Origin: Penaeus vannamei
Taxonomy: Eukaryota; Arthropoda; Malacostraca; Decapoda; Penaeidae
Reading direction: 5' to 3'
Length of the DNA stretch: 64,000 bases
Assembly: GCF_042767895.1 (NCBI RefSeq)
Contig: NC_091552.1
Span: 26,768,246-26,832,245 of the forward strand
The notes under the pieces were generated by a model. It did no database searches. It was not told where the DNA came from and was given only the letters and a program-made list of their open reading frames with translations. Position numbers and translations under genes: made by a program. Shown piece by piece: positions 51,661 to 64,000 of this stretch. How positions within the stretch are numbered: the first letter of the stretch is position 1; every line of letters begins with the position of its first letter.

Positions 51661-52716
51661 CAATTTTGAAATTCTTGACTCGTCCCAATGTGATTTTAGA
51701 CCTCAACATTTTGGAAAGCCTTTGGATTTGGACATTAAAACCAAACATAAATGAATATCTCTCCTCCACTGATATTGAAATTTTAAAATAGTCCACCTAG
51801 AATTGTTCACTCAAGTTTTCCTTTTCGGACATTTTGTGCAGGCTGGAGCGCTCTTGTCATTTGCCCGCTCAGAGGCCTTTCTTCCTTCATTGATTTTAGA
51901 CATGGATCGTTACTGACCAGCTCTCTCAGTAGTGTTTTAGTAATAGTTATGGTTAGTATTCTGTATTATTGTTACCAATGTATTAATTAACATCCCTAGT
52001 TTCGAGATAAGTGTGTAAAATTCCCATATTCAAGGTTTATATATAGTATTTGCCGAGTTTGATCTTGCCGGTTTTGCCTTGATGACGCCAGGGGCTTTGA
52101 TCGTAATTTCGTCCCATTTCATCTCAAGTTTTCTCCATTAAATGTCACGTCATTACAAAAGTTTCATTATAATATGTTTCAATTGTAATGATGTATTGTA
52201 TTCAATAATGTGTTATTTTGATTTGAATGATTTTATGAATTTCTTGACTTGCGTTTTTGTCATAGTTTACTCAATGTCTAAACCTTATAACCTAGTAATT
52301 TCCCTGAATACCAATATTTCCCTAGAATGTGTTTCAGTCATAAAAATCTATTGCAATTCAGTAATGTATTGTATCAAAATTAATGGTATTTACGTCATCT
52401 TAAATGGCATGTTTTGTCATATTTACATGTAAACATGTTTTTGTAAACTGAAGGATAATGTTCCTTATATCCTTTCTTGTCATCACTGAAGATGAGTGTT
52501 GAACATTCGAAACGTATGATTTTGATGTTGGGAGAACTGTTTTTGTTCAAAGGAGATGCCAGTTTAGTTGGATTAAAGAAGAAGGAAAATGCTTGTTTTT
52601 CTATTAACACTGGTCATGAAGTTTATTGCATGTCTCCGCTTCACAGCTGGAAGTTCCTCGGTACTAATATGTATATACATATGAGAGAGTACTAGACGCC
52701 GGCTAGCGCCTGGTTG
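51661..52716 (+). other. PLE copy C 3' noncoding region and terminal repeat
   Basis: AT-rich sequence with chance frames only. A GC-richer patch (GCAGGCTGGAGCGCTCTTGT) lies near 51,840. The terminal ~240 bp carry the hammerhead and end in GACGCCGGCTAGCGCCTGGT, after which F1 satellite resumes at TTGCTATTATCG. Confidence 0.7.
52482..52520 (+). ncRNA. hammerhead ribozyme, compact PLE type (copy C)
   Basis: Stem I is ATCA 52,482-52,485 paired with TGAT 52,517-52,520. The core CTGAAGA is 52,486-52,492, followed by an unpaired T. Stem II is 52,494-52,499 with 52,503-52,508, loop TGA. GAAA is 52,509-52,512. The loopless self-complementary ACGT is 52,512-52,515. Predicted cleavage is after A 52,516. 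Relative to copy B there is one C-to-T change in stem II, turning a G-C into a G-U wobble that preserves the pairing. Confidence 0.77.
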
Positions 52717-55272
52717 CATTGCTATTATCGTTATAAAAATAGTTATGATCATGAAAATAGCTATAATGATTAGCATAATAATCATTATAACTGCAATAAT
52801 GATGATAATAATAACGATAATCATGATGATAATGACTATAATGATAATAATCATAAGAATAATGACAGTAATGATAAAAATGATGATAATTATTTTCCAG
52901 TCCATTTATAATGAAATAAAGTCCAAAAGTAATAAAATCCCATAAGTCGAAAAACGGCAAAATCTAGCGTATTAGAAACGTCGAAAAAAATACCTTTTCG
53001 CTTTTTATTTGTAATTATGAGGATTTTAACATTAATTCAGGTAATTGTGATGATTCTCATGATAATTCCTTCATTATATGCAATGATGATAATTATGATG
53101 AAAATGACAATGATAATGACAATAATAATGATAATAATGATAGAATCATAATTATAATTATAATTTTGATAATTACTGCAATAATAGCAATAATCAACTC
53201 TATTCCAATAATTTTCAGACTAATGATGACAATATAAATAATAACATCAATATCATTGTCAATATAATTATTGCTATTGTCATTATTATTTCTAAAATTA
53301 TCATTATTACTATCATCATTATAAAAATAGTTATGATGAAGAAAATAGCTATAATAATTAGCATAATAATCATTATAACTGCAAAAATGATGATAACCAT
53401 GATAATACTATACATGACTATAATGATAATAATCATAAGAATAATGACAGTAATGATAATAATGATGATTATAATTATTATCCAGTCCATTTAAAAATGA
53501 AATAAAGGCCAAAAGTAATAATATCCCAGAAGTCGAAAATACGGCAAAATCTAGCGTATTACAGCCTTTTGAGAGAAAAGTCGAAAAAAAAACTTTTTCG
53601 CTTTTTATTGGTAATTAAGAGGATTTTAACATTAATTCAGGTAATTGTGACGATTTTTATGGTCATTCCTTCATTATATGCAATAATGATGATAATTATG
53701 ATGATAATGACAATGATAATGACAATAATAATGATAATAATGATAAAGTAATTGTAATGATAATTTTGATAATTACTGCAATAATAATAATAATCAAATC
53801 TATTCCAATAACTTTCAGACTAATAATGACAATAGAAATAATAATATCATTATCCTTGTCATTATAATTATTACTATTGTCATTATTATTTCTTAAATTA
53901 TAATTATTGCTATTATCATTAAAAAAATAGTTATGAGGATGAAAATAGCTATAATCATTATAACTGCAATAATGATGATAATATTGATGATAATCATGAT
54001 GATAATGACTATAATGATAATAATCATAGGAATAATGACAGCAATGATAATAATGATGATAATAATTATTTTCCAGTCCATTTATAATGAAATAAAGGCC
54101 AAAAGTAATAAAACCCCATAAGTCGATAAAACGGCAAAATCTAGCGAATTACAGCCTTGTGAAAGAAACGTCGAAAAAAAACTTTTTTTCACTTTTTATT
54201 GGTAATCATGAGGATTTTAACATTAATTCAGGTAATTGTGAGGATTTCCTTGATAATTCCTTCATCATATGCAATAATGATGATAATTACGATGATAATG
54301 ACAATGATAATGACAATAATGATAATAATAATAAAATCATATTATAATGATAATTTTGATAATTACTGCAATAATGACAACAGAAATAATAATAACATCA
54401 TTATCATTGTCATTATAATTATTACTATTGTCATTATTATTTCTAAAATTATCATTATTGCTATTATCATTATAAAAATAGTTATCATGATGAAAATAGC
54501 TATAATGATTAGCATAATAATCATTATAACTGCAATAATGATGATAATAATAATGATAATCATGATGATAATGACTTTAATGATAATAATCATAAGAATA
54601 ATGAAAGTAATGATAGTAATGATGATAATTATTATCCAGTCCATTTATAATGAAATAAAGGCCAAAAGTAATAAAATCCCAGAAGTCGAAAAAACGGCAA
54701 AATCTAGCCTTGCGAGAGAAACGTCGAAAAATACCGTTTTTCGCTTTTTATTGGTAATTATGAGGATTTTAACATTAATTCAGGTAATTGTGATGATTTT
54801 CATGATAATTCCTTCATAATATGCAATAATGATGATGATTATGATGATAATGACAATGATAATAACAATAATGATAATGATAAAATAATTGTAATGATAA
54901 TTTTGATAATTACTGCAATAATAGTAGTAATCAACTCTATTTCAATAATTTTCAAACTGATAATGACAATGGAAATAATAATAACATCATTATCCTTGTC
55001 ATTATAATTATTATTATTGTCATTATTATTTCTTAAAGTATCATTTTTGATATTCTCATTATAGAAATAGTTATGATGATGAAAAAATCTATAATAATTA
55101 GCATAATAATCATTATAACTGCAATAATGATGATAATATTGATGGTAATCATGATGATAATGGCTATAATGATAATAATCATACGAATAATGACAGTAAT
55201 GATAATGATGATGATAATAATTATTATCCAGTCCATTTATAATGAAATATAGGCCAAAAGTAATAAAATCCC
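52717..55272 (+). repeat. ~595-bp satellite, subfamily F1, plus orientation
   Basis: Anchors lie near 52,903, 53,486, 54,077, 54,640 and 55,232. This is the counterpart of 25,519-28,114, and the individual units correspond one to one. It ends at the CCCATAAGGGTG junction with F2. Confidence 0.87.
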
Positions 55273-58200
55273 ATAAGGGTGATTAGAGCGATAATGACAG
55301 TAATGATAATGATAATGATAATGACAATAATGATGATAATTATCATTATCATTATAAAGCCCATCTATAATGAGAAAAAGGCTAAAAGTAGAAAAATCCC
55401 AGAAGTCGAAAAACCGGCGAAATTTAGCCAAATACAGCATTTGGAGAGATCAGTCGAAAATCCCCTTTTTCGAGTTTAAAGGATGATTATGATGATCTTA
55501 GCAATAATTCTGCTAATTATGATGATTTTGATGATAACCCATACATAATGACAATGATGACGATAATAATAATAATTATGAGAGTAATTAGGACAATAAT
55601 TATACAATGATAATTATAATGATGATTTGCCTAATAATTGCAATAATAGCAATAATCAACACTATTCTAATGATTTTCCTAATAATGATAACGACAATGA
55701 TAACAGAAATAATAAATAAAGTAATTATAACAGGGCTTTTATTGTTATTATAATCCTTATTATTGTTGTTATTGTTTCTAGAATTATCATTATTGTCATT
55801 ATCATTATTAAAATAATTATAATGATGAAAATGACATTAATAATTAAGATAAAGATTATTATAATTACTATATTAGGGGTGATTAGGGTGATAATGACAG
55901 TAATGATAATAATGATGATGATAATGACAATAATGATGATGATTATCATTACAAAGCCCATCTATAATGAGAAAAAGGCTAAAAGTAGAAAAATACCAGA
56001 AGTCGAAAAACCGGCGAAATCTAGCCAAATACAGCCTTTGGAGAGATGAGTCCAAAACCCCCTTTTTCGAGTTTAAAGTATGATCATGATGATCTTAGCA
56101 ATAATTCTGCTAATTATGATGATTTTGATGATAACCGAATCAATAATGACAATAATGACGATAATAATGATAATCATGAGAGTAATTAGGACAATAATTA
56201 TGCTAATGATTTGCCTAATAATTGCAATAATAGCAATAATCAACACTACTCTAATGATTTTCCTAATAGTAATAACGACAATGATAACAGAAATAATAAT
56301 TAAAGTAATTATAACAGGGCTATTATTGTTATAATCCTTATTATTGTTGTTATTATTTCCAGAATTATTATTATTGTCATTATCATTATTAGAATAATTA
56401 TAATGATTAAAATGACATGAATAATTAAAAATAAAGATTATCATAATGACTATATTAAGGGTGCTTAGGGCGATGATGACAGTAATGATAATAATGATAA
56501 TGATAATGACAATAATGATAGTTATCATTATAAGGCCCATCTATAATGAGAAAAAGGCAAAAAGTAGAAAAATCCTAAAAGTCGAAAAACAGGCGAAATT
56601 TAACTAAATACAGCCTTTGGAGAGATGAGTCGAAAACCCCCCTTTTTCGCGTTTAAAGGATGATTATGATGATCTTAGCAATAATTCTGCTAATTATGAT
56701 GATTTTGATGATAACCCCATCAATAATGACAACAATGACGATAATAATGATAATTATGAGAGTAATTAGGATAATAATTATGATAATAATTATATAATGA
56801 TGATTTGCCTAATAATTGCAATAATAGCAATAATTAACACTATTCTAATGATTTTCCTAATAATAATAACGACAATGATAACAAAAATTATAATAAAAGA
56901 AATTTTAACACGGCTATTATTGTTATAATCCTTATTATTGTTGTTATTATTTCCATAATTATCATTATTGTCATTATAATTATTAAAATAATTATAATGA
57001 TGAAAAAGACATTAATAATTAAGATAATGATTATTATAATGACTATATTAAGGGTGATTAGAGCTATAATGACAGTAATGATAATAATGATGATGATAAT
57101 GACAATAAAAATGATAATTATCATTATAAAGCCCATCTATAATGAGAAAAAGGCTAAAAGTAGAAAAATCCGAAAAAATCGAAAAACAGGTGAAATCTAG
57201 CGAAATACAGCCTTTGGAGAGACGAGTCGAAAACCCCGTTTTTTCGAATTTAAACGATGATCATGATGATCTTAGCAATAATTCTACTAATTATGATGAT
57301 TTTGATGATAACCCCATCAATAATGAAAATAATGACGATAATAATGATAATTATGAGAGTAATTAGCATAATAATTATGATAATAATTATACAATGATAA
57401 TCATAATGATGATTTGCCTAATAATTCCAATAATAGCAATAATCAACACTATTCTAATGATTTTCCTAATAATAATAACGACAATGATAACAAAAATAAT
57501 AATAAAAGTAATTATAACACGGCTATTATTGTTATTATAAGTCTAATCATTGTTCTTATTATTTTCAGAATGATCTTTATTGTCATTATCATTATTAGAA
57601 TAATTATAATGATGAAAATGGCATTAATAATTAAAAATAAAGATTATTATAATGACTATATTAAGGGTGCTTAGGGCGATAATGACAGTAATGATAATAA
57701 TGATGATGATAATGACAATAATGATAATTATCATTATAAAGCCCATCTATAATGAGAAAAAGGCTAAAAGTAGAAAAATCCCAAAAGTCGAAAAACAGGC
57801 GAAATTTAGCTAAATACAGCCTTTGGAGAGAAGAGTCGAAAACCCCCTTTTTCGAGTTTAAAGGATGATTATGATGATCTTAGCAATAATTCTGCTAATT
57901 ATGATGATTTTGATGATAACCCCATCAATAATGACAATAATGACGATAATAATGATAATTATGAGAGTAATTAGGACAATAATTATACATTGATAATTAT
58001 AATGATAATTTGCGTAATAATTGCAATAATAGCAAAAATCAACACTATTCTAATGATTTTCCTAATAATAATAACGACAATGATAACAGAAATAATAATT
58101 AAAGTAATTATAACACGGCTTTTATTGTTATTATAATCCTTATTATTGTTGTTATTGTTTCTAGAATTGTCATTAGTGCCATTATCATTATTAAAATAAA

Positions 58201-61200
58201 TATAATGATGAAAATGACATTAATAATTAAGATAATGATTATTATAATTACTATATTAGGGGTGATTAGGGCGATAATGACAGTAATGATAATAATGATG
58301 ATGTTAATGACAATAATGATGGTGATTATCAATATAAAGCCCATCTATAATAAGAAAAAGGCTAAAAGTAGAAAAATCCCAAAAGTCGAAAAACAGGCGA
58401 AATCTAGCCAAATACAGCGTTTGGAGAGATGAGTCGAAAACCCCCCTTTTTCGAGTTTAAAGTATGATCATGATGATCTTAGCAATAATTCTGCTAATTA
58501 TGATGATTTTGATGATAACCCCATCAATTATAACAATAATGACGATAATAATGATAATTATAAGAGTAATGAGGACAATAATTATGATAACAATTATACA
58601 ATGATAATTATAATGATCATTTGCCTAATAATTGCAATAATAGCAATAATCAACACTATTCTAATGATTTTCCTAATAATAATAACGACAATGATAACAT
58701 GAATAATAATAAAAGTAAGTATAACACAGCTATTATTGTTATTATAATCCGTATTATTGTTGTTATTATTCTCAGAATTATCATTATTGTCATTATCATT
58801 ATCAGAATAATTATAATGATTATTATAATGACTATATTAAGAGTGATTAGGGCGATAATGACAATAATGATAATAATGATGATGATAATGACAATAATGA
58901 TAATAATCTTTATAAAGACCATCTATAATGAGAAAAAGGCTTAAAAGTAGAAAAATCCCAGAAGTCGAAAAACTGGCAAAATCGACCGAAATAAAGCCTT
59001 TCGAGAGATGAGTCGAAAACCCCTCTTTTTCGAGTTTAAATGATGATTATGATGATCTTACCAATAATTCTACTAATTATGATGATTTAGATGATAACCC
59101 CATCAATAATGACAATAATGACGATAATAATGATAATTATGAGAGTAATTAGGACAATAATTATACAATGATAATTATAATGATAATAATTATAATTGTT
59201 ATAATAGCAATAATCAACACTATTCTAATGATTTTCCTAATAATAATAACGACAATGATAACAAAAATAATAAAAGTAATTATAACACGGCTTATTATGG
59301 TTGTTATTATTTTCAGAATTATCATTATTGTCATTATCATTATAAAAATTATTATAATGATGAAAAGGACATTAATAATTAAGATAATGATTATTACAAT
59401 TACTATATTAAGGGTGATTACGGCGATAATGATAATAATGATGATAATGACAAAAATGATTATCATTATAAAGCCCATCTATAATGAGAAAAAGGCTAAA
59501 AGTAGAAAAATCCCCCGAAAAATAGGCGAAATCTAGAGAAATACAGCCTTTGGAGAGATCAGTCGAAAACCCCCCTTTTCGAGTTTAAAGGATGATTATG
59601 ATGATTTTTGCAATAATTCTGCTAATTATGTTGATTTTGATGATAACCGCATTAATGATTACATTAATGAAGATAATAATGATAATTATGGGTGTAATTA
59701 GGACAATAATTATGTTAATAATTATACAATGATAATTATAATGATTCGCCTAAAAATTGCAATAATAACAATAATCAACACTATTCTAATGATTTTCCAA
59801 ATAATGATAACGACAATGATAACAGAAATAATAATAAAAGTAATTATAACACGGCTATTTTTGTTATTATAATCCTTATTATTATTATTTCCAGAATTAT
59901 CTTTATTGTCATTATCATTATTAAAATAATTACAATGATGAAAATTACATTAATGATTAAGATAAAGATTATTATAATGACCATATAAAGGCTGATTAGG
60001 GCGATAATAACAGTAATGATGGTAATGATAAAAATGATAATTATCATTATAAAGCCCATCTATAATGAGAAAAAGGCTAAAAGTAGAAGTATCCCAAAAA
60101 TCGAAAAACCGGCGAAATCTAGCGATATACAATCTTGCAGAGATGAGTCGAAAACCCTCTTTTTTCGAGTTTAAAGGATGATTAGGATGATCTTAGCAAT
60201 AATTCTGCTAATTATGATGATTTTGATGTTAACCCCATCAAAAATGACAATAATGACGGTAATAATGATAATTATGAGAATAATTAGGACAATAATTATG
60301 ATAATAATTATACAATGATAATTATAATGATGATTTGCCTAATAATTGCAATAATAGCAATAATCAACACTATTCTAATGATTTTCCTAATAATAATAAC
60401 GACAATGATAACAAATATTAATAAAAGTAATTATAACACGTTTTTAATTGTTATTATAATCCTTATTATTGTTGTTATTATTTTCAAAATTATCATTATT
60501 GTCATTATCATTATTAAATTAATCATAATGATGAAAATGGCATTAATAATTAAGTTAATGATTATTATAATCACTATATTAAGGGTGATTAAAGCGATAA
60601 TGACAGTAATGATAATAATGATGATGATAATGACAATAATGATGAAAATAATCATTATCATTATAAAGCCCATCTATAATGAAAAAAGATTAAAAGTAAA
60701 AAATCCCAAATGTCGAAAAACCGGCGAAATCATAACGACAATGAGATAATAAAATTAATTATAACAAACTATTAATGTTATTATAATCATTATTATTGTC
60801 GTTATTATTTCCAGATTTATCATCATTAGCATTATCATTACTAAAATAATTATAATGATGAAAATGACATTAATAATTAAGATAATGATTATCATAATGA
60901 CTATATTAAGGGTGATTAGGGCGATAATGACAGTAATGATAATAATGATGATAATAACAATAATGATAATGATCATTATGAAGCCCATCTATAATGAGAA
61001 AAAGGCTAAAAGTAGAAAAATCCCCAAAATCGAAAAAAGGCGAAATCTAGCGAAATACAGCCTTTGGAGAGATCAGTCGAAAACCCCCCTTTTTCGAGTT
61101 TAAAGGATGATTATGATGATCTTAGCAATAATTCTGCTAATTATGATGATTTTGATGATAACCCCATGATAATTATAAGGATGATTTGCATAATAATTGC

Positions 61201-61520
61201 AATAATAGCAATAATCAACACTATTCTAATTATTTTCCTAATAATAATAACGACAATGATAACAGAAATAATAATAAAACTAATTATAACACGGCTTATT
61301 AAAGTTTTCATTATTTCCAGAATTATCATTATTGTCATTATCTTTATAAAATAATTATAATGATGAAAATGACAATAATTATGATAATTATTACAATGAC
61401 TATATTAAGGGTGATTAGGGCGATAATGACAGTAATGATAATAATGATGATAATGACAGAAATGATAATTATCATTATGAAGCCCATCTATAATGAGAAA
61501 AAGACTAAAAGTAGAAACAT
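55273..61520 (+). repeat. ~595-bp satellite, subfamily F2, plus orientation
   Basis: Anchors lie near 55,362, 55,960, 56,540, 57,136, 57,747, 58,342, 58,919, 59,478, 60,058, 60,671, 60,985 and 61,487. The short interval between 60,671 and 60,985 marks a deletion that joins the end of one anchor (AACCGGCGAAATC) directly to ATAACGACAATGAG. Sequence to about 59,880 mirrors contig B. The rest is new. Confidence 0.87.
60731..61103 (+). repeat. left arm of a local inverted duplication of an F2 unit
   Basis: Almost identical, inverted, to 63,225-63,600. Private variants shared by both arms include AATTATAACAAACTATTAAT, CCAGATTTATCATCATTAGC and GATCATTATGAAGCCCAT. These are absent from the F2 units in between, so this pair is much more closely related than average. 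Confidence 0.8.
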
Positions 61521-64000
61521 TAGAAGAATTATTGATAGGATCATCATAATCATTTAACTGGAAAAAGGGAGGTTTTCGATTGATATCTGGTATTTTTTCT
61601 ACTTTTAGCCTTTTTCTCATTATAGATGGGCTTTATAATGATAATTATCATTATTGTAATTATCATCATCATTATCATTACCGTCATTATCGCCCTAATC
61701 ACCGTTAATATAGTCATTATAATAAACATTATCTTAATCATTAATGTCATTTTCATCATTATAATTATTTTGATAATGATAATGACAATAATGATAATTC
61801 TGGATATAATAACAATAATAAAGATTATGATTACAATAATAGCTGTGTTATTTCTTTTATCACTGTAGCTATTATTAATACGAAAATCATTAGAATAGTG
61901 TTGATTATTGCTATTATTGTAATAATTAGGTATATCATAATTATAATTATCATTGTATAATTATTATCATAATTATTGTCCTAATACTCTAATAATTATC
62001 ATTATTATCGTCATTATTGCTAAGATCATCATAATCATCCTTTCAACTCGAAAAATGGGGGTTTTCGACTTATCTCTCCACAGGCTGTATTTGGCTAGAT
62101 TTCTCCGGTTTTTCGACTTTTGGGATGTTTCTACTTTTAGCCTTTTTCTCATTATAGATGGGCCTTATAATGATAACTATCAACATTATTGTCATTATCA
62201 TTATTATCATTACTGTCATTATCACCCCAATCGACCTTAATATAGTCATTATAATAATCATTATCTTAATTATTAATGTCATTTTCATCATTATAATTAT
62301 TTTGAAAAAGATAATGAAAATAATTATAATTCTGGAAATAATAATAACAATAATAGGGATTATAATAACAATAACAGCCGTGTTATAATTACTTTTATTA
62401 TTATTTCTGTTATCATTGTCGTTATTATTATTAGGAAAATCATTAGAATAGTGTTGATTATTGCAATTATTAGGCAAATCATTATAATTATCATTGTATA
62501 ATTATCATCATAATTATTCTTCTAATTACTCTCATAATTATCATTATCATCGTCATTATTGTCACTATTGACGTGGTTATCATCAAAACCATCATAATTA
62601 GCAGAATTATTGCTAAGATCATCATAATCATCCATAAAACTCGAAAAAGGGGGGTTTTCGACTCATCTCTCCAATGGCTGTATCTCGCTTGATTTTGCCG
62701 GTTTTTCGACATTTGGGATTTTTCTACTTTTTGCCTTTTTCTCATTATAGATGATAATTATCATAATCATTGTCATTATCATCATCATTATTATCATTAC
62801 CGTCATTATCACCCTAATCACCCTTAATATAGTCATTATAATAATCATTATCTTAATTATTAATGTCATTTTCATTATAATTATTTTAATAATGATAATG
62901 AAAATAATGATAATTCTGGAAATAACAACAACAATAATAAGGATTATAATAACAATAATAGCCGTGTTATAATTACTTCTATTATTATTTCTTTTATCAT
63001 TGTCGTTATTATTATTAGGAAAATACTTAGAATGGTGTTGATTATTGCTATTATTGCAATTATTAGGCATATCATTATAATTATCATTGTATAATTATTA
63101 TCATAATTATTGTCCTAATTACTCTCACGATTATCATTATTATCATTATTGTCACTATTGATGGGTTTATCGTCAAAATCATCCTAATTAGCAGAATTAT
63201 TGCTAAGATCATCATAGTCATCCTTTAAACACGAAAATGGGGGTTTTCGACTGATCTCTCCAGATGCAGTATTTGGCTAGATTTCGCCTGTGTTTCGATT
63301 TTGGGGATTTTTCTACTTTTAGCCTTTTTCTCATTATAGATGGGCTTCATAATGATCATTATCATTATTGTCATTATCATCATTATTATCATTACTGTCA
63401 TAATCGCCCTAATCACCCTTAATATAGTCATTATGATAATCATTATCTTAATTATTAATGTCATTTTCATCATTATAATTATTTTAGTAATGATAATGCT
63501 AATGATGATAAATCTGGAAATAATACCGACAATAATAAGGATTATAATAACATTAATAGTTTGTTATAATTAATTTTATTATCTCATTGTCGTTATTATT
63601 ATTAGGAAAATTATTAGAATAGTGTTGATTATTGCTATTATTGCAATTATTAGGCAAATCATTATCATAATTATCATTGTATAATTATCATAATTATTGT
63701 CCTAATTACTCTCATAATTATCATTATCATCGTCATTATTCTCATTATTGATGGGGTTATCAAAATCATCATAATTAGCTGAATTATTGCTAAGATTATC
63801 ATAATCATCCTCTAAACTCGAAAAGGGGGTTTTGGACTCATCTCCCGTAAGCCTGTATTTGGCTAGATTTCGTCGTTTTCTTAAATTTTGGGATTTATCT
63901 ACTTTTAGCCTTTTTCACATTATAGATGGGCTTCATAATGATAATTATCATTACTGTCATTATCATCATCATTTTCATCATTACTGTCATTATCGCCCTA
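61521..64000 (-). repeat. ~595-bp satellite, subfamily F2, minus orientation
   Basis: The orientation flips at about 61,520, between CTAAAAGTAGAAACATTAG and CTACTTTTAGCCTTTTTC. Reverse anchors follow near 61,622, 62,154, 62,750, 63,335 and 63,926. The array runs off the end of the window. Confidence 0.86.
63225..63600 (-). repeat. right arm of a local inverted duplication of an F2 unit
   Basis: Reverse complement of 60,731-61,103. The match runs from the anchor (CGATTTTGGGGATTTTTC) outward to ATTATCTCATTGTCGTTAT, where the left arm has its deletion junction. Confidence 0.8.

Larger units (their letters stand above)
50813..52716 (+). mobile_element. Penelope-like element, copy C, 5'-truncated (probable allele of copy B)
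   Basis: It has the same 5' truncation point, the same missing YT codons, the same 3' terminus (GCGCCTGGTTGC) and the same flanking satellites as copy B, so it is not an independent insertion. By eye only a handful of amino-acid differences separate the two frames (for example HPTIK against HPNIK, ASKIS against AFKIS). The element is shorter than copy B (about 1.90 against 2.16 kb), and the difference lies in the 3' noncoding region. Confidence 0.88.
43435..59880. other. right arm of the large inverted repeat
   Basis: Mirror of 21,000-37,465. It starts at the first base after gap 2 and its match ends at about 59,880, exactly where contig B begins. Beyond that contig C continues without interruption, as expected of a dovetail overlap between two contigs. 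Confidence 0.9.

Noticed and set aside
52142..52695. Two short frames in the PLE 3' region (52,142-52,432 and 52,477-52,695), with a mirrored frame at 28,137-28,355
   Set aside because: The second overlaps the hammerhead and its conservation is explained by the mirrored contig. The first is AT-rich with no recognisable domain.

Overview
The window is non-genic, AT-rich eukaryotic repeat DNA. It holds imperfect ATT/ATG-type microsatellite satellites, (CA)n/(TA)n tracts, thousands of bases of TTAGG/CCTAA repeats (the arthropod telomere motif), Penelope-like retroelements and one RTE-type LINE. TTAGG plus extreme microsatellite density suggests a decapod crustacean, plausibly a penaeid shrimp. 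The taxon is an inference from repeat content. No host gene, tRNA, rRNA, CRISPR array or prokaryotic feature was found. Almost all open frames are long runs of Ile/Met/Asn/Asp, which is what ATT/ATA/ATG/AAT/GAT microsatellites translate to.

Two runs of exactly 500 N (20,500-20,999 and 42,935-43,434) split the window into three contigs. Contig A (1-20,499): Penelope-like element (PLE) copy A; a (CA)n(TA)n tract; about 1.4 kb of low-copy DNA; a ~595-bp satellite (subfamily F1); a TTAGG-containing ~115-bp satellite (4,424-6,993); F1 in reverse orientation; a second subfamily (F3) alternating with F1; an RTE LINE on the minus strand (12,619-16,241) with three in-frame stops; then seven more F1 units. 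Contig B (21,000-42,934): subfamily F2 (minus), F1 (minus), PLE copy B (minus), a scrap of F2, a 7.9-kb CCTAA satellite/telomere-like array, then F1 (plus). Contig C (43,435-64,000): TTAGG array, F2 scrap, PLE copy C, F1, F2 (plus), then F2 (minus).

B and C mirror each other: 21,000-37,465 is the reverse complement of about 43,435-59,880, with the same insertions in the same order. One end of the shared part is the first base after gap 1, and the other is the first base after gap 2. That is the pattern of two overlapping contigs (probably two haplotypes) scaffolded in opposite orientation, so the apparent ~16.4-kb-armed palindrome is most likely an assembly artefact. PLE copies B and C are then one locus.

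The most interesting biology is: (i) a compact hammerhead ribozyme with a loopless palindromic stem III in the PLE 3' terminal repeat; (ii) a satellite whose monomer joins a ~97-bp core to a few TTAGG repeats, alternating with blocks of mixed TTAGG/TTTAGG; (iii) a ~595-bp satellite superfamily whose most conserved piece is a TCGAAAA...TTTTCGA hairpin; and (iv) frequent strand switches of these satellites at PLE and telomere-repeat junctions.
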